Shown piece after piece: positions 1 through 8,555 of a stretch of 41,661 nucleotides of DNA. The notes under the pieces were generated by a model. It did no database searches. It saw nothing but the letters and a program-made list of their open reading frames with translations, and was not told the DNA's origin. Origin of the DNA: JBCBAP01 sp038532435 (GTDB lineage: Bacteria; Pseudomonadota; Alphaproteobacteria; Rhodobacterales; Rhodobacteraceae). The position numbers and the translations under genes were made by a program. The stretch spans positions 1 through 41,661 of the forward strand of contig JBCBAP010000030.1 of NCBI GenBank assembly GCA_038532435.1, in the 5' to 3' direction. Position 1 is the stretch's first letter. Every line of letters begins with the position of its first letter.

Positions 1-135
1 CGCTGATCCGAACGGCTGCGTGTCTCTGCGTCGGATTCTCCATCCCGGCCCGGATGCGCAGGGGCTTCACAGTAGATTTCGTGTTAAAGTTGTACGGTTG
101 CCGCGGCGCCAGCGCTGCGGGACTCCTCCCTGGAA

Positions 136-166
136 GGCGGGATGCGGTACGATATCGCATCCCGCC
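136..166. other. Perfect 11-bp inverted repeat (hairpin) near the left edge
   Basis: The arms GGCGGGATGCG (136-146) and CGCATCCCGCC (156-166) are exactly complementary around a 9-base loop. Neither side has a T-run, so it is not a canonical intrinsic terminator. It may belong to a gene beyond the left edge. I see no credible coding region in positions 1-319; the short open frames there look like chance frames in GC-rich DNA. Confidence 0.5.
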
Positions 167-194
167 CGTTCCACCCGAACGCCCCCAAAGGACG

Positions 195-224
195 CAAAAA
201 AAGGGGGATGGCGCACCATCCCCC
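195..224 (-). terminator. Intrinsic terminator downstream of nrdJ
   Basis: Read on the minus strand, a 9-bp perfect stem (GGGGGATGG / CCATCCCCC, positions 203-211 and 216-224) with a 4-base loop is followed directly by seven T residues (202-196). This is a textbook intrinsic terminator for transcription coming from nrdJ, about 95 bases past its stop codon. Confidence 0.85.
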
Positions 225-289
225 AGTTCAGCAATTCAGGCTCTTATTTGGTTTGACTGCCCGGTTTTTTGCCTGCGGCCTGAACCAAT

Positions 290-313
290 GACGCCCCCGT
301 TTCCGGGGGCGTC
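290..313 (-). terminator. First hairpin after nrdJ stop codon
   Basis: A perfect 10-bp stem (GACGCCCCCG / CGGGGGCGTC) closes a 4-base loop seven bases past the nrdJ stop. No T-run follows on either strand. It may therefore act as an mRNA 3' end stabiliser or a weak terminator in series with the stronger one at 195-224. Confidence 0.5.
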
Positions 314-319
314 GATCTC

Positions 320-3300
320 TTAACTGCAGCCGCTCGTGGCGCCGCAGGTGTTGCACTTCATGCAGGTGCCGTTGCGCACGAGGGTGAAGTTTCCGCACTC
401 ACCGCACGGGTCCCCCTCGTAGCCCTGCATCTTCGCCTTTGCCCGCGCATCGAGCGCCAGCGTGCTCGTCGCGGCACCCGTCGCGGCGGGTGCGGAGGGC
501 GCGACGGACAGGCCAGTGTCGAGGCTCATGTCCGCACCGCCCTGCAGCACAAGCAGCTCCTGCGGCAGGCGCTTGCGCAAGTACCCAGTGGAGCTGACCT
601 GCTTGATCATCTCGATGGAGCTCTGCGCAACCTCCGGCTCAACCGCGCGGATATTGGACACGCCTTCCTCCACGCCGCGGCCCAGATCGTCAAAGCTCTC
701 GCCCGCGGGCTTCACGTGCGCGAGGTCCGTCCGGTCGAGGTAGCTGATCGCAAGCTCGCGGAAGATGTAGTCAAGGATCGACGTCGCGTTCTTGATCGAG
801 TCGTTGCCCTGCACCATTCCCGCGGGTTCAAAGCGGGTGAAGGTAAAGGCCTCCACGAACTCATCAAGCGGCACGCCGTACTGCAGGCCAACGGACACCG
901 CGATGGCGAAATTGTTCATCATCGCGCGGAAGGCAGCACCCTCCTTGTGCATGTCGATGAAGATCTCGCCGAGGGAGCCGTCCTCGTACTCGCCGGTGCG
1001 CAGGTACACCTTGTGGCCGCCCACGATGGCTTTCTGAGTATAGCCCTTGCGCCGCTCGGGCAGCTTTTCCCGACCTTTTGCCACCTCGCGGACGACGATC
1101 TTCTCGACGATCTTTTCCGCGAGGACCTGCGCACGCTCGCCCGCAGGTGCGGTGGTCAGCACCTCTTCCAGATCCTCATCATCTTCGATCAGCGCCGCGG
1201 ACAGTGGCTGGCTGAGCTTCGAGCCATCACGGTAGAGCGCGTTCGCCTTCACGCCGAGGGACCAGGACAGCTCATAGGCCGCCTTGCAATCCTCGATCGT
1301 CGCATCGTTCGGCATGTTGATCGTCTTGGAGATCGCGCCGGAGATGAAGCTTTGCGCCGCCGCCATCATGTGGATGTGGCTGTCGACGGAGAGGAAGCGC
1401 TTGCCGATCTTCCCGCACGGGTTCGCGCAGTCGAAGATGCTGTATTGCTCCTCCTTCAGATGCGGCGCACCTTCAAGGGTCATCGTCCCGCAGACATGGG
1501 AGTTTGCCGCTTCGATCTGATCCCGGGAGAAGCCGAGATGGCGCAGCAGGTCGAAGTTCGGATCGTTGAGCTTCTCACCCGGGATCCCCAGCACCCCGGT
1601 GCAGAACTCCGCCCCGAGCGTCCACTGGTTGAAGACGAAGCGGATGTCGAAGGCGGTTGCGAGTGCTCCCTCGACCTTCGCGATCTCCGCCTCACCGAAA
1701 CCGTGACCCACGAGTGCCGTGTGGTTGATGCCCGGCGCGTTGCCCATGGTGCCGTGGCCGACCGCGTAGGAGATGATCTCTTCCACTTCGCTCGACGGAT
1801 AGCCCAGTGCCGCGAGGGCCGCGGGCACAGACCGGTTGATGATCTTGAAATAGCCACCTCCCGCGAGCTTCTTGAACTTCACGAGCGCGAAGTCCGGCTC
1901 GATGCCCGTGGTGTCGCAGTCCATGACCAGCCCGATGGTGCCGGTGGGCGCGATGACGGAGACCTGAGCGTTCCGGTAACCGTGCTGCTCTCCCAGCTCC
2001 AGCGCCTCGTCCCATGCGGCGTGGGCCACGTTGATCAGCCGCCCGTCCGGGCAGTTGTCGTGGTCGAGCGCGACGGGCTGCACCGCGAGGCCTTCATAAC
2101 CCGCAGTCTCCCCGTAGGCGGCCCGGCGGTGGTTGCGGATGACACGAAGCATGTGCTCCCCGTTCTTCGCGTAGCCCGGGAAGGGCCCCTGCTCCTTCGC
2201 CATCTGTGCGGAGGTTGCGTAGCTCACTCCGGTGAGGATCGCGGTGAGCGCGCCGCAGATCGCCCGGCCCGCGTCGCTGTCATACCCATGACCCATGTTC
2301 ATCAGCAGGCCGCCGATGTTTGCATAGCCCAGGCCAAGCGTCCGGAAGTCATAGGACCGCTGCGCAATCTCCTTGGACGGGAACTGCGCCATCAGCACGC
2401 TGATTTCGAGCGTGACGGTCCAGAGCCGGGTTGCATGGACATACCCGTCCACGTCGAACTCCCCGTCATGGAGGAACGTCAGCAGGTTCATGGACGCGAG
2501 GTTGCACGCGGTGTCGTCGAGGAACATGTATTCAGAGCATGGGTTCGAACCCCGGATTTCCCCATCCTCCGGGCAGGTGTGCCAAGAGTTGATCGTGTCG
2601 TGGAACTGGATGCCCGGATCTGCACAGGCCCATGCCGCGTGGCCAATTTGCTCCCACAGATCGCGTGCCTTGACGGTCTTGGCGATCTTACCGTCGGTCC
2701 GGCGCACAAGCTCCCAGTCAGCGTCGTCCTTCACTGCGTCGAGGAACGCATCGGTGACGCGAACGGAGTTGTTGGAATTCTGGCCGGAGACCGTTCCGTA
2801 AGCTTCCGAGTCCCAATCCGTGTCATAGGTCGGAAACTCGATGGAGGCGTATCCCTGCCGCGCGTAGTCCAGCACCCGCTTGACATAAGTCTCAGGGATC
2901 AGGGCCTTTTTGGCATTGCGGATCGCTGCCTTCAGGCCATCGTTCTGCTTCGGCTCGAACGCCGCGTCCTCGGTTCCGTCCCATGTCCGGATCGCCTCGA
3001 AGATGCCGTTGAGCTTCTCCTCATGTGCCTTGGAGCCCGCAACGAGGGAGGCCACTTTCTGCTCTTCCTTCACCTTCCAGTTGATGAAGGCCTCGATGTC
3101 CGGGTGATCCATCTCGCAGATCACCATCTTCGCCGCGCGCCGGGTCGTGCCGCCGGACTTGATCGCCCCCGCAGCACGGTCGCCGATGCGCAGGAAGGAC
3201 ATCATGCCCGAGGACTTGCCACCGCCCGCAAGCGGCTCGTTCTCTCCCCGAAGGTGGGAGAAGTTGGTGCCGGTCCCGGAACCATATTTGAAGAGCCGTG

Positions 3301-3964
3301 CCTCCCGGGTCCACAGGTCCATGATGCCGCCATCATTTACCAGATCGTCCTGCACGGACTGGATGAAGCAGGCGTGGGGCTGGGGGTGCTCGTAGGCCGA
3401 CTTCGACTTCACGAGCTTGCCCGACTGGTAATCGACGTAGAAGTGGCCCTGGCTCGGACCGTCGATGCCATAGGCCCAGTGCAGCCCGGTGTTGAACCAT
3501 TGCGGGGAGTTCGGCGCCGCCATCTGCGCGGCGAGCATGAAGCACATCTCATCAAAGTAGGTTTGTGCGTCTGCCTCGGTCGAAAAATAGCCGCCCTTCC
3601 AGCCCCAGTACGTCCACGCCCCCGCGAGGCGGGAGAACACTTGCTTCGCGGAGGTCTCACCGACGTAGCGATCGTCCTCAGGAAGTTCCGCGAGGACCGC
3701 ATCGTCGGCAATATGGCGCCACAGAAAAGATGGAACGCCCTTTTCCTTCACAGGCTTCAGCGCGGCGGGCACGCCCGCTTTCCTGAAGTACTTCTGGGCC
3801 AGGACGTCGGAGGCAACCTGGCTCCATGCTGCGGGCACCTCCAGATCGTCCAAGGAGAACACGATAGACCCGTCCGGGTTCCGGATCTCCGAGCTTGTCA
3901 CGCGGAACTCCATGGCGTCGAAAGGGCCCTGTCCCGATGTCGTAAAGCGGCGCTCAATCTTCAT
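320..3964 (-). CDS. nrdJ: Adenosylcobalamin-dependent (class II) ribonucleoside reductase
   Basis: Makes deoxyribonucleotides from ribonucleotides using adenosylcobalamin to generate the active-site thiyl radical; a cytoplasmic enzyme that does not need oxygen for radical generation. The 1214-residue protein has the large catalytic barrel. A redox cysteine lies near residue 199 (HACFIQSV), and the NPCSE motif with the radical cysteine and catalytic glutamate is at 474-478. A TSCPD-type region follows, and the C-terminus ends in a cysteine-rich ribbon (CGECG, CMKCNTCG) that supplies the shuttle thiols. The frame is open to 4162, but ATG 3964 is preferred: GAGGA lies about 8 bases upstream and the family-like MKIERRFT sequence begins there, whereas the upstream extension is arginine/proline-rich and unlike the family. 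It is transcribed alone, with two hairpins downstream and NrdR-like boxes upstream. Confidence 0.97.
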   Translation of the reverse strand: MKIERRFTTSGQGPFDAMEFRVTSSEIRNPDGSIVFSLDDLEVPAAWSQVASDVLAQKYFRKAGVPAALKPVKEKGVPSFLWRHIADDAVLAELPEDDRYVGETSAKQVFSRLAGAWTYWGWKGGYFSTEADAQTYFDEMCFMLAAQMAAPNSPQWFNTGLHWAYGIDGPSQGHFYVDYQSGKLVKSKSAYEHPQPHACFIQSVQDDLVNDGGIMDLWTREARLFKYGSGTGTNFSHLRGENEPLAGGGKSSGMMSFLRIGDRAAGAIKSGGTTRRAAKMVICEMDHPDIEAFINWKVKEEQKVASLVAGSKAHEEKLNGIFEAIRTWDGTEDAAFEPKQNDGLKAAIRNAKKALIPETYVKRVLDYARQGYASIEFPTYDTDWDSEAYGTVSGQNSNNSVRVTDAFLDAVKDDADWELVRRTDGKIAKTVKARDLWEQIGHAAWACADPGIQFHDTINSWHTCPEDGEIRGSNPCSEYMFLDDTACNLASMNLLTFLHDGEFDVDGYVHATRLWTVTLEISVLMAQFPSKEIAQRSYDFRTLGLGYANIGGLLMNMGHGYDSDAGRAICGALTAILTGVSYATSAQMAKEQGPFPGYAKNGEHMLRVIRNHRRAAYGETAGYEGLAVQPVALDHDNCPDGRLINVAHAAWDEALELGEQHGYRNAQVSVIAPTGTIGLVMDCDTTGIEPDFALVKFKKLAGGGYFKIINRSVPAALAALGYPSSEVEEIISYAVGHGTMGNAPGINHTALVGHGFGEAEIAKVEGALATAFDIRFVFNQWTLGAEFCTGVLGIPGEKLNDPNFDLLRHLGFSRDQIEAANSHVCGTMTLEGAPHLKEEQYSIFDCANPCGKIGKRFLSVDSHIHMMAAAQSFISGAISKTINMPNDATIEDCKAAYELSWSLGVKANALYRDGSKLSQPLSAALIEDDEDLEEVLTTAPAGERAQVLAEKIVEKIVVREVAKGREKLPERRKGYTQKAIVGGHKVYLRTGEYEDGSLGEIFIDMHKEGAAFRAMMNNFAIAVSVGLQYGVPLDEFVEAFTFTRFEPAGMVQGNDSIKNATSILDYIFRELAISYLDRTDLAHVKPAGESFDDLGRGVEEGVSNIRAVEPEVAQSSIEMIKQVSSTGYLRKRLPQELLVLQGGADMSLDTGLSVAPSAPAATGAATSTLALDARAKAKMQGYEGDPCGECGNFTLVRNGTCMKCNTCGATSGCS

Positions 3965-4097
3965 CTTTTTCGTCCTCGTTCCGCGCGTTGGCGGCCTGCC
4001 ATTGGGGTGCCAGCCTCTGTCCGCGGAACGGGGGTTTCGCGGCACCGTGGGCCTGACTGCCCGGTTTGTGTGTCTATCTGGCGGGCGGCTGGGGAAG

Positions 4098-4113
4098 CGT
4101 CTGCATCTTGTGC
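4098..4113. promoter_or_regulatory. NrdR-like box, copy 1 (nearest nrdJ)
   Basis: Contains CTGCATCTTGTG (4101-4112), one base different from the core of copy 3. The NrdR consensus as I recall it is ACACTATATATTGTGT. This copy keeps the right half TTGTG but not the left half well. It lies about 134 bases upstream of the nrdJ start. Confidence 0.35.
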
Positions 4114-4179
4114 CGGTCCGTCCTGGGCCTACAACATGCGGCAGGTGGATCGGACGCGTCAACGAAGATTTTGACAGAA

Positions 4180-4195
4180 ATGCTACATTTTGTGC
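4180..4195. promoter_or_regulatory. NrdR-like box, copy 2
   Basis: Contains CTACATTTTGTG (4183-4194), which matches the NrdR palindrome at most core positions. It is well placed to overlap the nrdJ promoter region. NrdR is the general repressor of ribonucleotide reductase genes and usually binds two boxes in tandem. No second box about 31 bp away is visible, which lowers confidence. Confidence 0.45.
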
Positions 4196-4373
4196 CTTGT
4201 CTTTGACCCCAGCGTGAGGCGCGAATTTTGAAAGCCAGATTCGCCCCGAATTAAACCGCCGTCTGAAGTTTGGAAAAATTTGCGTTCGCCGCCCGAGAGT
4301 TAGATCGCGCTCGTGAGATCAAACCCGGAGCATTGATGCAATCATGCGCTGGGAACAGGGGCAATTTCGCTCT

Positions 4374-4405
4374 GTGGAAACAGCTTCCGGTCTTGCTGTT
4401 TCCAC
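4374..4405. other. 11-bp perfect inverted repeat after galM
   Basis: GTGGAAACAGC (4374-4384) pairs with GCTGTTTCCAC (4395-4405) around a 10-base loop. It lies 40 bases past the galM stop and has no T-run. It could be a factor-assisted terminator for galM. It overlaps the edge of NrdR-like copy 3. Confidence 0.5.
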
Positions 4406-4417
4406 TACATCTTGTGG
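4402..4417. promoter_or_regulatory. NrdR-like box, copy 3 (best match)
   Basis: CCACTACATCTTGTGG matches 12 of 16 positions of the NrdR consensus as I recall it, including all the conserved core, and has exact CCAC/GGTG-type ends. It is about 440 bases upstream of the nrdJ start, which is far for a repressor site, and about 30 bases past the galM stop. Confidence 0.45.
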
Positions 4418-4444
4418 TTGCCGATTCCTTCGGCCCCGCTGCGA

Positions 4445-5437
4445 TCAGAGAATTTCGATTCCCATCACCTGTCGGTACGGCCGCTCCGGGCTGTAAATGA
4501 TCGAGGGCCACTGGGGTTTGTTCACGCTGTCTGGGAAGTGCTGAGGTTCGAGGCAGAAGCCCGGATAATTCCCCATCTTGATCCCGTCATGCCCGGGCTT
4601 GGGCAGATCAAAATGCCAGGCGTTGAAAAGCTGGATGCCCGGCTGATCCGTCCAGATCTTGAGCTCCCTGCCCGTCTCCGGGTTGTGACCCTCCGCGGCA
4701 GGTTCGGAGGCATCCCGCCCTTCCCGCAGCACGAGGTTGTGGTCGATGCCCTGCTCGTCCGAATCCGCGTCGGCGAAGCTGCGCATCGTGCGAAAATCGA
4801 ACCGGGTCTCGTCCACGGGCAGAATCTCTCCCGTCGGGATCTGCGTCTCATCCGTGGGTGTGTAGCGATCCGCATCGACCCGGACGGCGCACTCGCGCAC
4901 GCCCGAGGCTGCGCCGAGCGTGTAGTAGTTGTGCTGGGCAATGTTGATCGGGCTGGGGCGGTCCACCGTGGCCTCGATCTCGATGTCGAGGCGGCCGCCA
5001 TCCAGACGATAGGTGACCGTGAACTCCGCCTGTCCCGGATACCCGGCTGCGCCGTCCGGGCTCACATGGGTGAGCCTGACCACGGCATCTCCATCGGTCT
5101 CCATGTCCCACATGTTGACGCCCAGCCCTGCGGACCCGCCATGCAGATGGTTCGGCGGCTTGTTGATCTCAAGCTGATAGTCGGTCCCGTCGAGGCTGAA
5201 CCGTCCACCGGCAGTGCGATTGGCAACCCGCCCTGTAATCGTGCCGAAGGAGCGCGAATGTTCCGGATAGTCGTCGAAGTCGCGATAGCCCAGCACCATG
5301 GGCCTGGCGCTGCCGTCCACATCCATCCGCCAGTCGCGGATGACTGCGCCATAGTTCATGATGTGAACAGCGGCGCGGCTCGACTCGAGGACGACCTCCG
5401 TAACATCGCGATCGTTGTATCGGCCAAGGGTACGCAT
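4445..5437 (-). CDS. galM: Aldose 1-epimerase (mutarotase)
   Basis: Interconverts the alpha and beta anomers of aldoses such as galactose and glucose. The 330-residue protein has the family's usual length and conserved residues: NHLHGG (96-101) with the first catalytic-site histidine, AQHNYYTLG with the second histidine (about 169), GIDHNLVL with the conserved aspartate (about 232), and GFCLEPQHFPD with the catalytic glutamate (about 297). No signal peptide is visible, so it is probably cytoplasmic. ATG 5437 is chosen because GGAGG lies 5-9 bases upstream and the family-like N-terminus starts there; the frame continues to 5668 but that stretch is cysteine/arginine-rich and unlike GalM. No sugar catabolic genes lie beside it, so the physiological substrate cannot be read from context. 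Confidence 0.93.
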   Translation of the reverse strand: MRTLGRYNDRDVTEVVLESSRAAVHIMNYGAVIRDWRMDVDGSARPMVLGYRDFDDYPEHSRSFGTITGRVANRTAGGRFSLDGTDYQLEINKPPNHLHGGSAGLGVNMWDMETDGDAVVRLTHVSPDGAAGYPGQAEFTVTYRLDGGRLDIEIEATVDRPSPINIAQHNYYTLGAASGVRECAVRVDADRYTPTDETQIPTGEILPVDETRFDFRTMRSFADADSDEQGIDHNLVLREGRDASEPAAEGHNPETGRELKIWTDQPGIQLFNAWHFDLPKPGHDGIKMGNYPGFCLEPQHFPDSVNKPQWPSIIYSPERPYRQVMGIEIL

Positions 5438-5844
5438 GGATCCTCCGGGACGTGTGACAGGTAGTCCCCTTCTCTTCGGTCCGGAGATGCCGATTCTGCA
5501 AGCCCGTGCGCGAGGATGTCGTTGGATGAGTACCGGTCGGACAGCCGGGACAGGCATACATTGAGCCGAAACCAAAACACTGGGAACACTCCTGACCGCT
5601 GGGAGGTAGAGCAAATTCCAATAGACACTCCGGACATGGCGGACGCAGCCCTGTCCGATGAGTCTCATTTAGTGCGTATTTAACCGGCTTCTACAAGACC
5701 AATCGGCTGGCGCAGCACCTGCTTTGCGCCCTCCGTTCGCGGGGCGGCGTGCAGGAGGGTGAGGTCGATCCTCAGACGCCCCTTGCGCCCTGGCAGCGGT
5801 TGGGCTCATCTCCGTCCTGCCGCCATACCATCCGGAGCCTGCCC
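5438..5844. other. 407-bp divergent intergenic region (galM / PLP enzyme)
   Basis: This gap must hold the promoters of galM (minus) and of the PLP enzyme-P450 pair (plus). No convincing -35/-10 pair stands out. A minus-strand frame beginning at a TTG (5621, with GGAG just upstream) encodes a short double CxxC sequence, discussed as a finding. It runs on into galM in another frame, so I do not call it a gene. Confidence 0.4.
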
Positions 5845-6999
5845 ATGCGACCGCCGCGCCAGTTCACGACACGCCCCGAAACGAGGACGGCGCAGGCACT
5901 GCACTATGTACATCCGCTGCACGGCGCAGTGGTGCCGGGTATCGAACCCTCCTCCACCTTCGCCCGCGACGAGAACTACGACCCAATGGGTGCCCAGGTC
6001 TATGCGCGATCCGGCAACCCCACGCTCGCCCATGCGGAGGCGGTGCTTGCGGATCTCGATGGCGCGGCTGAGGCAATGATCTTCACGTCCGGCATGTCCG
6101 CCACGGTGGCGGTGATGGAGACGCTGCGCGCGGGCGATCATGTGGTGGCACCCCGGATCATGTACCATGGCGGCGCGGTCTGGCTTCAGCGGATGGAGGC
6201 GGTGCGCGGGATCGAGGTGACCTTCTACGATGCCGGTGTGCCCGACGCACTGGCTGCCGCGATCCGCCCCGGGCAGACCCGCATGGTGTGGGTGGAAACA
6301 CCGACCAATCCGAACTGGCAAATCACCGACATCGCCGCGGCGGCGGATGTTGCCCACAGCGCCGGTGCCCGCCTCATCGTCGATGCAACCGTCAGCCCCG
6401 CCTGCACGACCCGGGCGCTCGATCTCGGGGCTGATCTCGTGTTTCAGTCCGCCACCAAGTACCTCAACGGTCATTCGGACATCACCGGCGGGGGGCTCAG
6501 CGTTGCAACCGTCGATCCCTGGTGGGAGGAAATCAGGGACGTGCGCACCCTGCAGGGCACGGCGATGGCCGCGTTTGAGGCGTGGCTCCTGATCCGGGGC
6601 CTGCGCACCCTCCACCTGCGGTTTGATCGGGCGAGCGCGAGTGCACTGGCACTCGCAGCGCATTTCGAGGGGCATCCTGCGCTGCGCGGTGTTCTCTACC
6701 CGGGGCTGGCAAATCATCCGGGTCATGCGATTGCGGCCCGGCAGATGACCGGCGGCTTCGGGGGCATGCTGTCGATCCTCGCATCGAGCGAAGGCGCCGC
6801 GCGCAAGATCGCCTCGCACACGCAAGTCATGCTTCCCGCCACGTCGCTTGGAGGCGTGGAGACGCTGATCGAACACCGGATGGCGGTGGAGCCGCCGGGC
6901 TCCGCCGTGGCCCCTGAGCTTCTTCGCATCTCCGTCGGCATCGAGGCGGTCGAGGATCTGATCGCCGACCTCGAACAGGCGATCGAGCGCGCGCAGTGA
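5845..6999 (+). CDS. Cys/Met-metabolism PLP-dependent enzyme (cystathionine beta-lyase / gamma-synthase family)
   Basis: A fold-type I PLP enzyme of the trans-sulfuration family, acting on cystathionine, homocysteine or a related sulfur amino acid. The 384-residue protein shows YARSGNPT (about 53-60), which binds PLP phosphate across the dimer, an aspartate in VDATVSPA (about 180) that contacts the pyridine nitrogen, and SATKYLNGHSD with the Schiff-base lysine at about 205. The C-terminal half has TSLGGVETLIEHR, typical of the family. ATG 5845 is preferred over the upstream ATG 5749 because GGAG lies 8 bases before it and the upstream residues are not family-like. Its stop overlaps the GTG start of the P450 gene by four bases, so the two are probably co-translated. 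Whether it is a lyase or a synthase cannot be decided from the sequence alone. Confidence 0.88.
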   Translation: MRPPRQFTTRPETRTAQALHYVHPLHGAVVPGIEPSSTFARDENYDPMGAQVYARSGNPTLAHAEAVLADLDGAAEAMIFTSGMSATVAVMETLRAGDHVVAPRIMYHGGAVWLQRMEAVRGIEVTFYDAGVPDALAAAIRPGQTRMVWVETPTNPNWQITDIAAAADVAHSAGARLIVDATVSPACTTRALDLGADLVFQSATKYLNGHSDITGGGLSVATVDPWWEEIRDVRTLQGTAMAAFEAWLLIRGLRTLHLRFDRASASALALAAHFEGHPALRGVLYPGLANHPGHAIAARQMTGGFGGMLSILASSEGAARKIASHTQVMLPATSLGGVETLIEHRMAVEPPGSAVAPELLRISVGIEAVEDLIADLEQAIERAQ

Positions 7000-8174
7000 C
7001 CCTTCCGCGCCTTTCGCAGTCCCCGCGTGACCCGGCCTTCGTTCAGGATCCTTATCCATTCTATGACCGTGCGCGGGCTGCCGGACCGCTTTTCCTCTGG
7101 GAAGATTATGGGCATGCGTGCTCCGCCGACCATGGAACGGTCAGCGCACTGTTGCGGGATCGCAGGTTCGGCCGGGAAAACCCGTTTCCCCCGGACATCC
7201 CGGAACATCTTGAGCCCTTCTACAGGATCGAGCGGGTGTCGATGCTCGAACGCGAACCGCCGGTCCATACCCGCCTGAGAGGGCTTGTTCTGAGGGCCTT
7301 CACCTCCCGTCGCGTCGCCGCGATGGAAGCGTATGTGAAGGACTTGTGTCATTCCCTGATCGACCGGTTCGACGGGCCGGAGATCGATCTGATGCCAGCC
7401 TATGCGGAGCGTATCCCGGTGGTGGTGATCTGCCGGCTGCTGGGCGTGCCCGAAGAGATGTCGGACGACCTTCTCGCCTGGTCACACGACATGGTCGCGA
7501 TGTATCAGGCGCGCCGGGATCGGGCGGTGGAGGATCGGGCGGTCGCGGCTACCCTCGCCTTTCGCGCCTTCATCGAGGATTACATCGCCGCGCGCAGGCG
7601 GGCGCCGCGGGATGATCTGCTGAGCGACCTGATCGCAGCGCGGGATGGGGGCGAGAAGCTGTCCGACGATGAGCTGGTCGCCACCGTCATTCTGCTGCTC
7701 AACGCCGGACACGAGGCGACCGTCCATGGAATCGGTAACGGGGTGAAGGCCTGCCTCGAACGTGGAGCCGATCTGCACACGCTCGCCACCGCACCCGGTC
7801 TTGTGGAGGAGGTGCTGCGCTACACTCCGCCGCTTCATATGTTCACCCGCTTTGCGCAGGAGGATATGGAAGTCGCGGGGCACCGGTTCAAGACAGGGGA
7901 TGTGGTCGGTCTGATGCTCGCGGCGGCGAACCGGGATCCGGCGACATTTGCCGAACCAGAGCGGTTCAATCCGGCGCGGGACGCGAGGGCGCAGGTGTCC
8001 TTCGGTGCCGGGCTCCACTTCTGCGTCGGTGCACCGCTTGCCCGGCTCGAAATGGCGCAGGCTCTTCCAATCCTCTTCGCACGATATCCGACGCTGGCCC
8101 TCGCAGAGCCGCCCCGTTTCGCCGACAGGTATCATTTCCACGGGCTTGAGGCTCTAAGATTGCGTCTCGAATGA
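6996..8174 (+). CDS. Cytochrome P450
   Basis: A soluble bacterial heme-thiolate monooxygenase, 392 residues, the usual size for class I bacterial P450s that take electrons from a separate ferredoxin and reductase. Hallmarks in order: HTRLRGLV near residue 91 (helix C), the I-helix motif AGHEAT at 237-242, ExxR at 272-275 and the heme-binding loop FGAGLHFCVG with the axial cysteine at 343. The start is GTG 6996, overlapping the stop of the PLP enzyme gene (GTGA), so it probably relies on translational coupling. No ferredoxin or reductase gene is nearby. The I-helix has AGHEAT instead of the common AGxxTT; the acid/threonine pair for oxygen activation is still present. The substrate is unknown; the partner gene hints at an amino-acid-derived compound. 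Confidence 0.93.
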   Translation: MTLPRLSQSPRDPAFVQDPYPFYDRARAAGPLFLWEDYGHACSADHGTVSALLRDRRFGRENPFPPDIPEHLEPFYRIERVSMLEREPPVHTRLRGLVLRAFTSRRVAAMEAYVKDLCHSLIDRFDGPEIDLMPAYAERIPVVVICRLLGVPEEMSDDLLAWSHDMVAMYQARRDRAVEDRAVAATLAFRAFIEDYIAARRRAPRDDLLSDLIAARDGGEKLSDDELVATVILLLNAGHEATVHGIGNGVKACLERGADLHTLATAPGLVEEVLRYTPPLHMFTRFAQEDMEVAGHRFKTGDVVGLMLAAANRDPATFAEPERFNPARDARAQVSFGAGLHFCVGAPLARLEMAQALPILFARYPTLALAEPPRFADRYHFHGLEALRLRLE

Positions 8175-8555
8175 GATGTGACAGGCTCGAAAGGATGCGG
8201 ATCGGTGGCTCCCGATTACGCGTCCGATCCGAATCACGCGGCCGTGATCGGCAAGGAAAATCGCTCAAGCTGTCATGACCGGTTAACTTTTTTCGCTTCC
8301 CTGAGCGAGTAAGTGTGCCGTGTGAAGACGCTCGACGGACAGCCCAGCCGGTCGGCACGCGGTTGCGCAGCGGATTGCCGCCGATCTGCGCCCAGTGTCG
8401 GTTGCAAAGCGGGACAAAGCCGGCACAGCGAAACAATTCAGTTGCCAACCGTTTCCCGGACGGCAGCCTGCTTTCGATCCGTCAGCCGCCTGAAATCCAT
8501 GGGCAATTCGATGCATCGTTGAGATGTTGCTCCCGTCAATATCCTGCGCCGGGGA

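Larger units (their letters stand above)
3965..4444. other. 480-bp intergenic region between galM and nrdJ
   Basis: No credible gene is seen here. It holds the nrdJ leader, three copies of an NrdR-box-like sequence and one 11-bp inverted repeat, listed separately. I looked for a cobalamin riboswitch, since nrdJ needs B12, and found no convincing B12 box. A minus-strand TTGACG at about 4163-4158 could be a -35 element, but the matching -10 is poor. Confidence 0.6.

Noticed and set aside
254..267. 14-base repeat TGACTGCCCGGTTT flanking nrdJ (also at 4054-4067)
   Set aside because: A few chance 14-base repeats are expected in a 41-kb sequence, and the surrounding bases do not match further.
2541..2554. 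GGGTTCGAACCCCG, like a tRNA T-arm
   Set aside because: It encodes the invariant GSNPCS segment of NrdJ on the minus strand, and no acceptor stem or anticodon arm fits around it.
716..4174. A 1152-codon open frame on the plus strand opposite nrdJ
   Set aside because: It is the mirror of a highly conserved gene in GC-rich DNA; the translation is rich in Arg, His and Val with no domain motif. The same applies to other long antisense frames, such as those opposite the binding-protein gene (9743-11596) and the RND pump (34707-37046).
3965..4260. Possible cobalamin riboswitch before nrdJ
   Set aside because: Expected because the enzyme needs B12, but no convincing B12 box or matching core stems are present on the minus strand.
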